Source of the DNA: Paenibacillus massiliensis 2301065 = DSM 16942
GTDB lineage: Bacteria; Bacillota; Bacilli; Paenibacillales; Paenibacillaceae
Assembly: GCF_000377505.1 (NCBI RefSeq)
Contig: NZ_KB898189.1
Span: forward strand, 1-64,000
Reading direction: 5' to 3'
Length of the DNA stretch: 64,000 nucleotides
Part shown: piece after piece, positions 41,318 to 49,488 of the stretch
Layout: each line of letters starts with the position of its first letter
Numbering within the stretch: the first letter of the stretch is position 1
Notes under the pieces: model-generated
Database searches by the model: none
What the model was told of the DNA's origin: nothing
What the model saw: the letters and a program-made list of their open reading frames with translations, nothing else
Position numbers and translations under genes: made by a program

Positions 41318-43210
41318 CTATGGAAGAGCAGGCTTGCGATTCTGCTGTGCTTTACGCAATTCAGCATCCAGACGGGCAGCAACCTGGGACACAATCGCTC
41401 CGATATCAATAGCATTCTCATGAACGTTCATTTGTACGGCTCCTGCCGGGAAGTTCACACTGACGTTATTGATCGTGTCTTTCTTGAAATTCTGGAGGTA
41501 TCCTGAAATCTGACCCATTTGCTCGGGACTAATTTGTACAATCTGCGGGATCTGCTGGCCGTTCTTTGTCGCTGCAGAAAGTGCTGGAGCATTATTATGT
41601 GAAGCAACCTGATAATTTAATGTCTCTCTTATTTCTGGACCCTTTTCTTTCAAAAAACCATTGAGCTTTTCAAAAAGAATCGTGAGCATACCAGTATTAT
41701 TCTGCATAATACTATTTGGGTTGGATGGTGTAGCCTTCACATTAGGCTCATCTTTTTGGGCACTATAATGTGACACAGAGTTAGAACTTTTGTTGTTTCC
41801 TTCTTGTAAAAACTGTGTACTAAAAGATCTGAATGACTCTTTGATCTTATTTCCCTCGGTTTCTATCCATTCCTTACCTGTGTCTAATACACTCTTTGAA
41901 TTCATTGCAAATTGTGAAACAAACCCACTTGTACTATTCCTGATGTTGTCCAACTGATTAGTTACAAAATCCTTACTACCAGCCAACATACCCATTGGGT
42001 CAGTTGTCGCTTGTGATATAAAGTTTCCCGCGCTATTGTTTACGTTGCCTAACTGGTTGGAGATATATTCTTTTCCACTGACTAGGGTCCCCATAGGATC
42101 ATCTGTTAATTGAGATATAAAACCTCTGACACTATTGCTTATGTTGTCTAGCTGATTGGATACAAAATCCTTGCCACTAGTAAGTACCCCTGTTGTATTG
42201 GAAGTTATTTGTGAGACATAACCATTTACGTTATCGCTCAAGATGCTCCCTTGATCGGATATCCAACTTCCCCAGGAACCAAGCGTATCCTTGGCATTTG
42301 TAGCTGCCTCAGACAAGTAACTTCCTACAGTACTAAATAACGTGCTACTTTGGGTAGAAATCCAATTGATGGCGTCCATATTCCATTTACCGAAGGCAAC
42401 AAAAAAATCACCAATTTGTTTACGATAGTCGTAGATTAACCCTCCTAAGAACTCCCCACCGAAGCCTCCCAAAATACCCCCAAGAAATGCTCCAGCAACA
42501 CCTCCACCAGGTCCCAACAATGCTGTTCCTGCGGCACCTAATAGCAAGCCTCCTCCTATTCCACCTACTGCTGATCCAATAGCTTCAGCTCGGTCTCTAC
42601 CTTCAGAAGTCGCAATGGCAATGATATCCAATATTGTTCCTAGAGGTCCAAATATTTTTTTGGGAATGCGCTTCAAAAAAGTGGGATCAAGGAGCTTCAT
42701 GCCCTCCAAAATTTTCAGTGAATCTTGAAGAAAACCCAGCAACTTTTCACCAAATCCCTCTGACTTTCCTTCATCTTTATCTGGAACATTAGCTGGACCG
42801 TTCCCAAAGCTCAAAGCTGTGATAATTGGATTAATTTCTATGTTAATTTTTGAATTTGCACTTTTGCCTAGAGTAAGAGTATTCTGTTGAAGCGCAATTG
42901 TATTGGCTTGTAAAACGGTCGTTAAAAGCATCGTATTAGGATCTACTTCGTTAGAGCTAACTTGCTTTCTGTTCAATAAATCCATTTTTACTGACCGCAG
43001 CCGCCTCAGCTTCCCCAACACCCCGTCAATTTGCTTTGATGCATAATCCCTAATCATAATCTCAGGTACCATCCGAGTGCGGCCGATCTTCATGACCCGG
43101 CCCTGAATGCGCTCAAAATAGCGCTCCATCGCTCTCAGCTCGCGGTTAGCCTTTACGACATTCTTAGGATCAATAACCAGCTTCATACGGTAATTCACCG
43201 CTTCATCCAT
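41318..43210 (-). CDS. Tail tape-measure protein, short form
   Basis: Protein of 630 aa in the tape-measure position (PBSX XkdO is about twice as long). The N-terminus is helical and basic. A Gly/Ala-rich hydrophobic region lies at about 210-275 (AIGSAVGGIGGGLLLGAAGTALLGPGGGVAGAFLGGILGG in overall character). Next come four successive ~33-residue repeats (about 315-450) with the core GKDFVSNQLDNI. Repeat number should set tail length. The central part (about 41.6-43.0 kb) is AT-rich against the flanks. GGAGGTG lies about 10 nt before the ATG and overlaps the end of the frameshift extension. Confidence 0.8.
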   Translation of the reverse strand: MDEAVNYRMKLVIDPKNVVKANRELRAMERYFERIQGRVMKIGRTRMVPEIMIRDYASKQIDGVLGKLRRLRSVKMDLLNRKQVSSNEVDPNTMLLTTVLQANTIALQQNTLTLGKSANSKINIEINPIITALSFGNGPANVPDKDEGKSEGFGEKLLGFLQDSLKILEGMKLLDPTFLKRIPKKIFGPLGTILDIIAIATSEGRDRAEAIGSAVGGIGGGLLLGAAGTALLGPGGGVAGAFLGGILGGFGGEFLGGLIYDYRKQIGDFFVAFGKWNMDAINWISTQSSTLFSTVGSYLSEAATNAKDTLGSWGSWISDQGSILSDNVNGYVSQITSNTTGVLTSGKDFVSNQLDNISNSVRGFISQLTDDPMGTLVSGKEYISNQLGNVNNSAGNFISQATTDPMGMLAGSKDFVTNQLDNIRNSTSGFVSQFAMNSKSVLDTGKEWIETEGNKIKESFRSFSTQFLQEGNNKSSNSVSHYSAQKDEPNVKATPSNPNSIMQNNTGMLTILFEKLNGFLKEKGPEIRETLNYQVASHNNAPALSAATKNGQQIPQIVQISPEQMGQISGYLQNFKKDTINNVSVNFPAGAVQMNVHENAIDIGAIVSQVAARLDAELRKAQQNRKPALP

Positions 43211-43219
43211 CGTGTATGA

Positions 43220-43372
43220 TCACCTCCCTGCCAGATTTGCTGCATTGATATCACGATCCAATTCCTCTTCCGAAAAAGCCAGCAGCAGCAAGCGCTCGCC
43301 GCGAGGCAGTCTCCAGAAATCTCCGGGGCGGAGGTGATGCCGGACCCATAAGTGATACAGCATCGTCGTCAT
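43220..43372 (-). CDS. Tail-assembly chaperone frameshift extension (GT-type)
   Basis: A 50-codon frame from the ATG at 43372 encodes MTTMLYHLWVRHHLRPGDFW and then a Leu/Glu-rich tail ending INAANLAGR. It is in the -1 frame relative to the upstream chaperone gene and directly continuous with it through the slippery site at 43390-43396. Frameshifting would give a fusion of 144 + 6 + 50 = 200 residues. In long-tailed phages the equivalent G-GT pair coats the tape-measure protein during assembly. Separate translation from ATG 43372 is less likely, as no ribosome site precedes it. Confidence 0.75.
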   Translation of the reverse strand: MTTMLYHLWVRHHLRPGDFWRLPRGERLLLLAFSEEELDRDINAANLAGR

Positions 43373-43396
43373 TCCCCCGGAGCCGATTAGTTTTTT
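43321..43396 (-). promoter_or_regulatory. Programmed -1 ribosomal frameshift signal
   Basis: Read on the minus strand, the chaperone gene ends CTA AAA AAC TAA, giving the slippery heptamer A AAA AAC (43396-43390). After a 7-nt spacer, CTCCGGGG (43382-43375) can pair perfectly with CCCCGGAG (43328-43321) across a 46-nt loop. Heptamer, spacing and stem all match known -1 signals of tail-assembly genes. The shifted frame is open for 56 more codons. Confidence 0.8.
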
Positions 43397-43821
43397 AGGT
43401 CGCTAATCTCCACGCCGAAGCCGGACAGCTCCAGCACCTTGTCGCCGACTGCGTCCAGTTCACCAGCCAGCAGCATGCGGCGCACAGCCTGTTCGCCACC
43501 CGACAGCTTCAGACGGCTCGTAATGCGTGGATCGCCCCAGCCGCTCAGCGACAGTCCCTTGACCTCCAGCTTGGCCGTCGCCTCCGAGATCAGCAACGCG
43601 TTGAAAATCTCCGTATCCACCTTCTCATCTACCTGTCCCTTGACTGTGCGGCGGACCGTGCAGCGCTCACGGATGCTATCCACCTTGCTGGAGGTCAGCC
43701 CGCGCAGCACCAGTTGCATATCTAGACGGCGAATATGCACCGTCTCCTCAGGCAGCTTCTCCGTCGCCTCGAACAGGCTGTCCAAAATTTGTTCTTCCGT
43801 CATATTCTCGTATATGCTCAT
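43387..43821 (-). CDS. xkdN: Tail-assembly chaperone (XkdN-type)
   Basis: Protein of 144 aa, XkdN-like, located between the tube and tape-measure genes where all long-tailed phages place the chaperone. Helical and acidic, with the block MQLVLRGLTSSKVDSIRERCTV typical of the family. AAAAGGAG lies 8 nt before the ATG. The last codons form the -1 slippery site, so a minority of ribosomes should make the 200-residue fusion with the frame at 43220..43372. Confidence 0.82.
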   Translation of the reverse strand: MSIYENMTEEQILDSLFEATEKLPEETVHIRRLDMQLVLRGLTSSKVDSIRERCTVRRTVKGQVDEKVDTEIFNALLISEATAKLEVKGLSLSGWGDPRITSRLKLSGGEQAVRRMLLAGELDAVGDKVLELSGFGVEISDLKN

Positions 43822-44000
43822 AAGTCTATCTCCTTTTCATCTTTCAGATATAAGTAACACGTCTATCGTCGTACTTTCACAGAAGACAGACTGCATTTAA
43901 ATGGATATTTTTCTTGGATAATGGATGTTTTCCTTGCGATAATCGAATTGTTCAGCTCCGCTGAAAACTTATATATTCTATTAACTTAAGAAAACCAAAG

Positions 44001-44039
44001 AATCCGGGAGCTGCAGCTCGCATAGCTGCTTCCCGGATT
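44001..44039 (-). terminator. Hairpin between tube and chaperone genes
   Basis: AATCCGGGA (44001-44009) pairs with TCCCGGATT (44031-44039), with inner GCAGCT/AGCTGC. A broken T-rich stretch follows on the minus strand. It probably lowers transcription between the abundant tube protein and the catalytic-level chaperone. The surrounding 43822..44244 interval has no gene. Confidence 0.7.
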
Positions 44040-44244
44040 TCAATAAGTCACTTTTTGCTCTACTGAAACTAGCGCATTGTACAGCTGCTGCTTTCATCAC
44101 GTTGATTAGGTTGATACATTAATTAACTAAGTTAATTACGCTACCGCTACCCAGGCCACAGTGTTTACACGCCAATCCTGTCGTCTATTAATGCAGCCCC
44201 AAGACTAGATCTCGCTAAACACCCTTGGTTAGTTCCAGCTCAAT

Positions 44245-44652
44245 TTAGTTGGCAACGATCGGGTCCAGCAGCTCATAGCCTTCGAAGGTGAAGGTTGTCT
44301 CCTCCTGCACCTCTTCACCGGCTGTCCAGTTGGCAAGCTGGATTTTGTCCGGGGAGCAGCGGATGAGGCGCACACGCTCATGTCCGAACGCTTCGGGATC
44401 ATCCAGCTTGGAAATGATATCGAACTTGCTGAAGCCACGCTGAATCATATCTGAAGTAACCTTGTAGCCGCTCATCGTGCCTGTACCTTTCTTGATGCCA
44501 TTCTTGTGCACTTTCCAGTCGTTGCCGACCAGATTCAGCTCACGCTTCTCCATCTCCACGCTGGCTTCCAGCTTGTTGATATGCGTCTGCCATACCCCAT
44601 CAATATACGCCTGACCATACGTTCCCAAAATTACTCTTGAAGCATCCAACAT
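44245..44652 (-). CDS. xkdM: Tail tube protein (XkdM-type)
   Basis: Protein of 135 aa, XkdM/phage tail tube family: MLDASRVILGTYGQAYIDGVWQTHI, then EKRELNLVGNDWKVHKNGIKKGTGTMSGYKVTS. It forms the inner tube driven out on contraction. AAGGAGG lies 7 nt before the ATG. It follows the sheath gene after a 356-bp spacer containing repeats and a hairpin. Confidence 0.88.
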   Translation of the reverse strand: MLDASRVILGTYGQAYIDGVWQTHINKLEASVEMEKRELNLVGNDWKVHKNGIKKGTGTMSGYKVTSDMIQRGFSKFDIISKLDDPEAFGHERVRLIRCSPDKIQLANWTAGEEVQEETTFTFEGYELLDPIVAN

Positions 44653-44710
44653 TGCATATTCCTCCTTGTGATTGGACCATCCTTGGATGGTGTAATTATG
44701 AATTTGAACT

Positions 44711-44804
44711 AGACACAGTCCTTTAAATTAGATACAGTCTGTCAAATGAGACACAGCCCGCCAAATCAAGCTCTGCTGAGGGCTTTACTCAGCGGGCTGC
44801 ATGT
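44711..44804. repeat. Three 19-bp direct repeats followed by a hairpin, sheath-tube spacer
   Basis: AGACACAGTCCTTTAAATT (44711-44729), AGATACAGTCTGTCAAATG (44730-44748) and AGACACAGCCCGCCAAATC (44749-44767) follow in exact 19-bp register. The last copy contributes to a hairpin: CAGCCCG (44754-44760) with CGGGCTG (44793-44799), extended by ACAC/GTGT and an inner GCTGAG/CTCAGC stem. The rest of 44653..45008 has no gene. Confidence 0.7.
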
Positions 44805-45008
44805 GTGAAGCTATGATGATTATGAAGACTCATTGTCATGCACCCATACACTATTGTTCCATAGGATGATAGCCACTCCTACATATGCGCAACCTTCATG
44901 CTGCATGGGTTGTATGTAGCTGCATGTGATGCATCATGACGTACCTCATGTGCATTACAGCAGCATTACAGCATGCATACGTAAGCTATGGCATCTGTAC
45001 TTCGCGGC

Positions 45009-46469
45009 TTATTGCACATAGAATGTGCCGAATAGCTGCTCCATGACATCGGTCAGCTTGACGTTCCATTGCAGGAACACCTGATCCGCTTCTGGCGTAA
45101 CAACTGGAGATGGTCCGTAGTAGGCCGGGTCCAGAATTACATCATAGCCGGATGCCTCAATGACACTGCTGAGCGCCAGCTGTGCCAGATATTCCTTCAC
45201 AGCACCGATCAGTGCCAGACGACCTTCCTCTGTGTTGTTGACCTTTCCGATATAGGTCTCCTCAGCTGCACGTTGCAGATCGGCATTGATCGCATCCATG
45301 ACGCGGATGGAACGGATCTTCTTCCAGGCATTATTCTGACCGGCTGCCGGTGTGACAAGGCTGTTAATCCCGCGCAGTGCCTTCACCTGACGCCCATCAT
45401 GGAATAACAGGAATACCCCGTTGCGAACGGCCTGCTCCTGCTCTGGGCGAGTCCAACGGCGTGTCACATCCTCGAATGGTGTCACCGCATACGTCGTAGA
45501 TTGGTTCAGACGTTGACCTGCGATCAGACCAGCCACATAAGCCGCTGTCTGTGCAGAGCTGTACTCCACTCCAGCCAGACGCACACCTGTGCCGACATTG
45601 ATGATGCCCTCATGGTTCAGTGCGAGGGAACGTGCAGAAGCTGCCTGTACCGCATTAGCAGATACATCCTCAGCTGCGGAGCCACCGAATACCGCCACGA
45701 CTCCTTTACCTTGGTTGCGCACACGCCTAACCCAAGCCGCGAAGCTTTGCAGCAGAGCCATATCAGCCGCATAATCCAAGGCAAGCACGTTGAAGTCCTC
45801 GCCTTCCAGTGCTTCCTGCATCGCAATATAATCGGCGTTGGTCAACTGGCTGTTGCCGCTGATGCCCCCGGTAAGACCAGCACCAGTAATATTCGCCAGA
45901 TCCTCTGCTGCGGCAAGCGCCTTCGCGGTCACCCATTTGTTCTCGCTATCTTCATTAATAGCTGCAGCAATAGCCTCGACCGTAGCACTCTCCGCCGTGA
46001 ACGTCTTCAGCAGCTTCGTGCCCTCATAGAGCAGCACTTCTTTGACTGCATTATTGTCAATGGTGGGTTGTACCGTTACTGTGAAGCGATTGCCGCGTGA
46101 ACCGGAATAAAGCGCCGTCAATTCGAGTACATCCTCTGCATCATCATTCTTCAGCTTCACTGCAGCTTTCGCAGCGGTATCGTCTGCCAGTCGGTATGCG
46201 AGCAGCTTTCTCGGACCACCCAACAGAGCTAGATAAAGAGTGGAATACGCAGTAGCCCCATCCTCTGTGCCACCAGAGAACATCTGCTCAATAGCCGTCT
46301 CGCTGCCAATCTCCACAAATGTACCTACAGGACCCCAATTGGCCTTGACTGGTACAATGACGGTACCGCGCGAGCCGCCTTGAATTGCGGATGCCGCCGC
46401 CGCCTGAAAATTCATATACAATCCGGGCAATACCGGTTTATTCGTGTTCTCCCAAGTTCCGCCTGCCAT
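45009..46469 (-). CDS. xkdK: Tail sheath protein (XkdK-type)
   Basis: Contractile sheath subunit of 486 aa. N-terminal PVLPGLYMNFQAAAASAIQGGSRGTVIVPVKANWGP is typical of Myoviridae/PBSX sheaths; the insertion domain spans roughly 100-330; the C-terminal core (YIGKVNNTEEGRLALIGAVKEYLAQL; WNVKLTDVMEQLFGTFYV) makes the intersubunit strands. Its presence shows that the particle is contractile (R-type). The ATG follows the stop of the small upstream gene by one base. Confidence 0.95.
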   Translation of the reverse strand: MAGGTWENTNKPVLPGLYMNFQAAAASAIQGGSRGTVIVPVKANWGPVGTFVEIGSETAIEQMFSGGTEDGATAYSTLYLALLGGPRKLLAYRLADDTAAKAAVKLKNDDAEDVLELTALYSGSRGNRFTVTVQPTIDNNAVKEVLLYEGTKLLKTFTAESATVEAIAAAINEDSENKWVTAKALAAAEDLANITGAGLTGGISGNSQLTNADYIAMQEALEGEDFNVLALDYAADMALLQSFAAWVRRVRNQGKGVVAVFGGSAAEDVSANAVQAASARSLALNHEGIINVGTGVRLAGVEYSSAQTAAYVAGLIAGQRLNQSTTYAVTPFEDVTRRWTRPEQEQAVRNGVFLLFHDGRQVKALRGINSLVTPAAGQNNAWKKIRSIRVMDAINADLQRAAEETYIGKVNNTEEGRLALIGAVKEYLAQLALSSVIEASGYDVILDPAYYGPSPVVTPEADQVFLQWNVKLTDVMEQLFGTFYVQ

Positions 46470-46470
46470 A

Positions 46471-46683
46471 TTACTCCACCTTCGCTTTCATAAATTTTGT
46501 AATTTTTGTGCCTGCTTCCTCCACGGATAGCAGTTGATCCTCAGTTCCATAACAAGCGCCTGCCAGCACCTCCGGCTTTACCCCGAACAAGACCTCGGAT
46601 TTGGCCTTCAGTTCATTCAATGTGTAGCGTGGGTCTGTGACCGACTGTGGGTCTGGCTTCTGTGTCTTCTTCTTGAACACCAT
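46471..46683 (-). CDS. Small YqzN/YkzM-like phage protein
   Basis: Protein of 70 aa, MVFKKKTQKPDPQSVTDPRYTL..., with a short helical LKAKSEVLFGVKPEVLAGA segment resembling the YqzN/YkzM domain, found just before sheath genes in PBSX/skin-type elements. Function unknown. The ATG at 46683 is preceded by GAGGTG; the GTG three codons earlier overlaps that site. Confidence 0.65.
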   Translation of the reverse strand: MVFKKKTQKPDPQSVTDPRYTLNELKAKSEVLFGVKPEVLAGACYGTEDQLLSVEEAGTKITKFMKAKVE

Positions 46684-46693
46684 ATCAAGCACC

Positions 46694-47533
46694 TCATTTC
46701 AAATTCGGATGTACATATAGCCTGCGAATCAACGCTGCTTCCTCTGCTGGGCGCATTCGCCGTTGGGCCAGCGTAAGGCTGATCTGTCCATTCAGGAAAG
46801 AATCCGTCTGCCAATCTGCACGAATCTCCTGCGCGGACATATACCGCCGTGTGTCAGCATCCAGTGGAAGCTGCAAAGCCCCGCTAATCGCCTCCATTAA
46901 GAGCGAGGCTGTAGCCTGCTCCAGACGCTGATTGGATGCCCAGACATGACCCGTGAACGTTTTGCGGACCTCATACATGGATGCACTTGGGATTCGTGTC
47001 TCACTGCCCGTCATGCGCCACAGAATGGCGCGCGAGCCAATAGCCTCGGGCCAGGCATCACCGTATACCCGCCATGTATCATCCAACTGCGATGCGGTCC
47101 AACCCTTCAGTGCTGCTAGCCAAGCATCCTCCGTCGCTCCGACGTCAACGACTTCAGCCTCAGGTACATACAGAGCGAACCGCATGGTCCGCACGATCCG
47201 CTCCTTCGTATCTGATACGCTCTCAGCCCCACGACTACCAGCATAGTGCAGCGTTACCGAGCTGCTGTCCGTATCATCCAGAGGCTGCCTATGCAGACCT
47301 TCCATCAGGAGCTGTGACCAGGCATCGCGTTCTGAAGCCTGGGTAGCGAGACTGTGTAGCTGGATGCATACAATTTGTCGATAGCCAGCCCACGCCGATT
47401 TCCATACCGCTTCCCCGAAGGACAGCTCCGCATAAGTATCCGGAGGCGGGTCAGGAACCGATTGCAGGTCGTACACTCGGCCTGCTAATTGGGGAATCAA
47501 TTCGATGATCCTCGCCTTCAAAGCTTCTCTCAT
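46694..47533 (-). CDS. Tail completion-like protein, first gene of the tail operon
   Basis: Protein of 279 aa. The N-terminal half (MREALKARIIELIPQLAGRVYDLQSVPDPPPDTYAELSFG, YRQIVCIQLHS) resembles tail terminator/completion proteins. The second half (RKTFTGHVWASNQRLEQATASLLMEAISGAL) reads like a related module, so the protein may be a duplication or fusion; normal completion proteins are about half as long. It has no close recognisable PBSX equivalent. AAAGGAGGG lies about 11 nt before the ATG at 47533. Confidence 0.6.
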   Translation of the reverse strand: MREALKARIIELIPQLAGRVYDLQSVPDPPPDTYAELSFGEAVWKSAWAGYRQIVCIQLHSLATQASERDAWSQLLMEGLHRQPLDDTDSSSVTLHYAGSRGAESVSDTKERIVRTMRFALYVPEAEVVDVGATEDAWLAALKGWTASQLDDTWRVYGDAWPEAIGSRAILWRMTGSETRIPSASMYEVRKTFTGHVWASNQRLEQATASLLMEAISGALQLPLDADTRRYMSAQEIRADWQTDSFLNGQISLTLAQRRMRPAEEAALIRRLYVHPNLK

Positions 47534-47801
47534 GCAGCTATAGCCCTCCTTTCTCATTGCTAAATACACAGAAATAAATACAAACTGTGAGCCGCATCCC
47601 TGTCTCCATTGACCACTGGCACCACCAGCTTAAGCCATATCCTGACAGTCGATCATGATGGCGTGATGTTCACAGATATGGCTGCTGCTTCATCCATGAC
47701 GCTGACATTTCAGATGACCTGCAGCTGTGAAAGAGCCACAGAAATAACATCATCGTCACTGTCACCAAGTGTGCCTTGGCCTAGACGAAAGCAGTCCATA
47801 A

Positions 47802-47841
47802 AGAAACGGATACCAGCCTTGTGCAGGCGGTATCCGTTTCT
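47802..47841. terminator. 13-bp perfect inverted repeat upstream of the tail operon
   Basis: AGAAACGGATACC (47802-47814) and GGTATCCGTTTCT (47829-47841) pair perfectly with a 14-nt loop. U-rich stretches on both sides are weak. It stands 270 bp before the first tail gene and may insulate it. Confidence 0.6.
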
Positions 47842-48045
47842 CTTGTCCTCATTCCCGATATTAACATCTTACAGCCTTTTTCCGGCTGTGATGACGTAGA
47901 TAAGCATGATTATAGAAGAGAAAAAGACGAACTTATGTTCCCGTTATATTTCGAATCAGATTCCCTCTTCATTCAGGGCCTAAAAACCTGATATTACGGG
48001 ATAATCCACAACTCGGATTAAACTCATGTTCTCATTTCTTCAGAA

Positions 48046-48084
48046 CAAAAAAAGAGGATATTCCAGTAAAAGGAACTCCTCTTC
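48046..48084 (-). terminator. Terminator after the ArpU-type activator gene
   Basis: On the minus strand AAGAGGAGTTCC pairs with GGAATATCCTCTT, followed by T7. It implies that the activator transcript ends before the tail operon, which must have its own promoter between about 47.5 and 48.0 kb. Confidence 0.8.
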
Positions 48085-48154
48085 AATAATCTTCTATATC
48101 GTACCTATTATAAAGTAGTTCTATATAGTAGCTTCCAAGCAATACTTATTACTG

Positions 48155-48232
48155 TCCTTCAATATCAATCTTCAACATTGATCTTCAACGTTAATCTTCT
48201 ATATTAATCCTCTATGTTAATCTTCTAATTTT
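48155..48232. repeat. Iteron-like array, six 13-bp repeats
   Basis: Five copies in exact 13-bp register: ATCTTCAACATTG, ATCTTCAACGTTA, ATCTTCTATATTA, ATCCTCTATGTTA, ATCTTCTAATTTT (48168-48232), plus a weaker first copy from 48155. Looser TTAATCTTNTGTA units continue to about 48365. The tract is very AT-rich and lies between the activator gene and the tail operon. Confidence 0.7.
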
Positions 48233-48587
48233 CTATACTATTAAGCTTCTATAATCTATATAGTACTCACAATCATCTTCTATATATTATTTCTTTGTCT
48301 ATTAATCTTTTGTAATTATCTTTTGTATATTAATCTTGTATAAATTAATCTCTTGTACAATAAGTCCACGTAAAGCCTCTACATAATAACGCTCTTGAAT
48401 ATTAACTAGTACATCCCAACTACATATTTCACCTTGTAAATGTCTTCTTGCATAAATACAAGAGTGCTTGAATGCGGTCAACTCTTATCCGATCTGAAGC
48501 CTATGCCAGAGCGAGCTGGATTTGAATCTCCACTTCGCTTACATCAAAGTTAACATGAATTTGTCACACGAAAACAAGAACAAATGT

Positions 48588-48599
48588 TCTCGTTCATGG
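48588..48599. promoter_or_regulatory. LexA-box-like palindrome overlapping an extended -10 promoter
   Basis: GAACAAATGTTC fits the Gram-positive SOS box GAACRNRYGTTC at every position. It is followed directly on the plus strand by an extended -10, TGGTATAAT (TATAAT 48600-48605), that would transcribe antisense to the activator gene. It also shares the half-site GAACAAA with the repeats at 49236..49265, so the tailocin repressor is an alternative binder. Confidence 0.5.
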
Positions 48600-48630
48600 T
48601 ATAATGAAATCATATGCAGCTATGCTTATT

Positions 48631-49107
48631 CTAAGCCTTTGAGACTGTTTTCTTGCGCAGCTGCTCCAGACGAATCAGCCCCCTGTCAGCCAGGGCCAGT
48701 GCTAGCTTGTAGAAGGCACGTGTTCTGATTTTGCTATACGTATCCTTGCTCACTGGAGGATCGAATACGTGATTGTAGATTTTATAATCAAAGACATCAT
48801 CCTGCTTCAGGTAACGTTCCTGGATCAACAGCTGTTCACGATCGCTCAGACGGGCGACCACCGTATCAATCATGTTGCAATAGGCTGCCCGCGCGGCGGC
48901 GGCGTGCACGTTGTGAATAGCAGTTGAAGCGGTAGCGTCCGAGGTTTTGTTCGTCGGACCATGCGGACGATCTGTATAGCTGGCTGTAACCGAGGTTTCT
49001 TTGTCCATGAAAGTTATGGTCTTATAGATCCTGTATTTTTCAAATAGTCCTTCAAGTGCAGCTTGCGTCGCACGTCGATCCAGCTCTGGCAGCATGTCAT
49101 TCATCAT
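48631..49107 (-). CDS. ArpU/Xpf-type sigma-like late gene activator
   Basis: Protein of 158 aa resembling ArpU-family phage regulators and region 4 of sigma factors: helical N-terminus (MMNDMLPELDRRATQAALEG), then VVARLSDREQLLIQERYLKQDDVFDYKIYNHVFDPPVSKDTYSKIRTRAFYKLALALADRGLI with a C-terminal helix-turn-helix. It is expected to turn on the tail operon. ATG at 49107 (or 49104) has AAGGAG about 9 nt upstream; 29 in-frame codons further up lack one. It is divergent from the ImmR-like gene and has its own terminator. Confidence 0.8.
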   Translation of the reverse strand: MMNDMLPELDRRATQAALEGLFEKYRIYKTITFMDKETSVTASYTDRPHGPTNKTSDATASTAIHNVHAAAARAAYCNMIDTVVARLSDREQLLIQERYLKQDDVFDYKIYNHVFDPPVSKDTYSKIRTRAFYKLALALADRGLIRLEQLRKKTVSKA

Positions 49108-49235
49108 TGCATTCGCTCCTTTTTTGCCTTTTGGCAATATTATGTGTCCAATGGTCTTACTCATCCCGGGAGGAGTAGGATAAGCAGATCGCATCAGGCT
49201 TCAATAGTTGTCAGCTTTTAATCTATCATCAGTTT

Positions 49236-49265
49236 TTGTTCACAATTTGTTCGTGTTTTTGTTCG
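49236..49265 (-). promoter_or_regulatory. Three direct GAACAAA repeats in the activator leader
   Basis: On the minus strand GAACAAA occurs three times (49265-49259, 49253-49247, 49242-49236) at 12- and 11-nt spacing, one helical turn apart. They begin about 14 bp after the predicted -10 of the activator gene. Confidence 0.5.
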
Positions 49266-49278
49266 CTTTGTAGGGATA

Positions 49279-49307
49279 ATATACCACTTTATGATGTACT
49301 CACCAAC
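49279..49307 (-). promoter_or_regulatory. Predicted promoter of the activator gene
   Basis: TTGGTG (49307-49302), 17 nt, TATATT (49284-49279) on the minus strand. The implied leader is about 165 nt and includes the GAACAAA repeats and the dyad at 49124. Confidence 0.45.
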
Positions 49308-49411
49308 TGTCATTTTTCGTGAAATTCGAGCGCTAATCGACCTGTGGCTCTAATTTTCTATACCTTTTGGCATATATCTCTCATTATCTCTTTACCTTAA
49401 GGCAACATGGT

Positions 49412-49488
49412 TATATAGTAGATAGGTAACCATTACCAATCAAGAGTCGCATGGTTCAGGCCTCGTCATAATAGCTATCTACTATATA
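49412..49488. promoter_or_regulatory. 14-bp perfect inverted repeat in the ImmR-ArpU control region
   Basis: TATATAGTAGATAG (49412-49425) and CTATCTACTATATA (49475-49488) are exact inverted copies 49 bp apart. A smaller dyad GGTAA-CCA-TTACC (49425-49437) adjoins the left arm. The pair lies 80-160 bp upstream of the XRE gene start and could bind a repressor cooperatively with looping. Confidence 0.6.

Larger units (their letters stand above)
49124..49405. promoter_or_regulatory. Three similar dyads, candidate repressor operators
   Basis: TTGCCTTTTGGCAA (49124-49137), TACCTTTTGGCATA (49361-49374) and TACCTTAAGGCAA (49393-49405) share a T(R/G)CCTT-NN-GGCA core. The first lies just before the activator ribosome site, the other two upstream of the activator promoter. 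They are candidate sites for the XRE repressor encoded at 49571. Confidence 0.5.

Noticed and set aside
48155..48365. CRISPR array
   Set aside because: The 13-bp units are contiguous without spacers, and no cas genes are present anywhere in the window.
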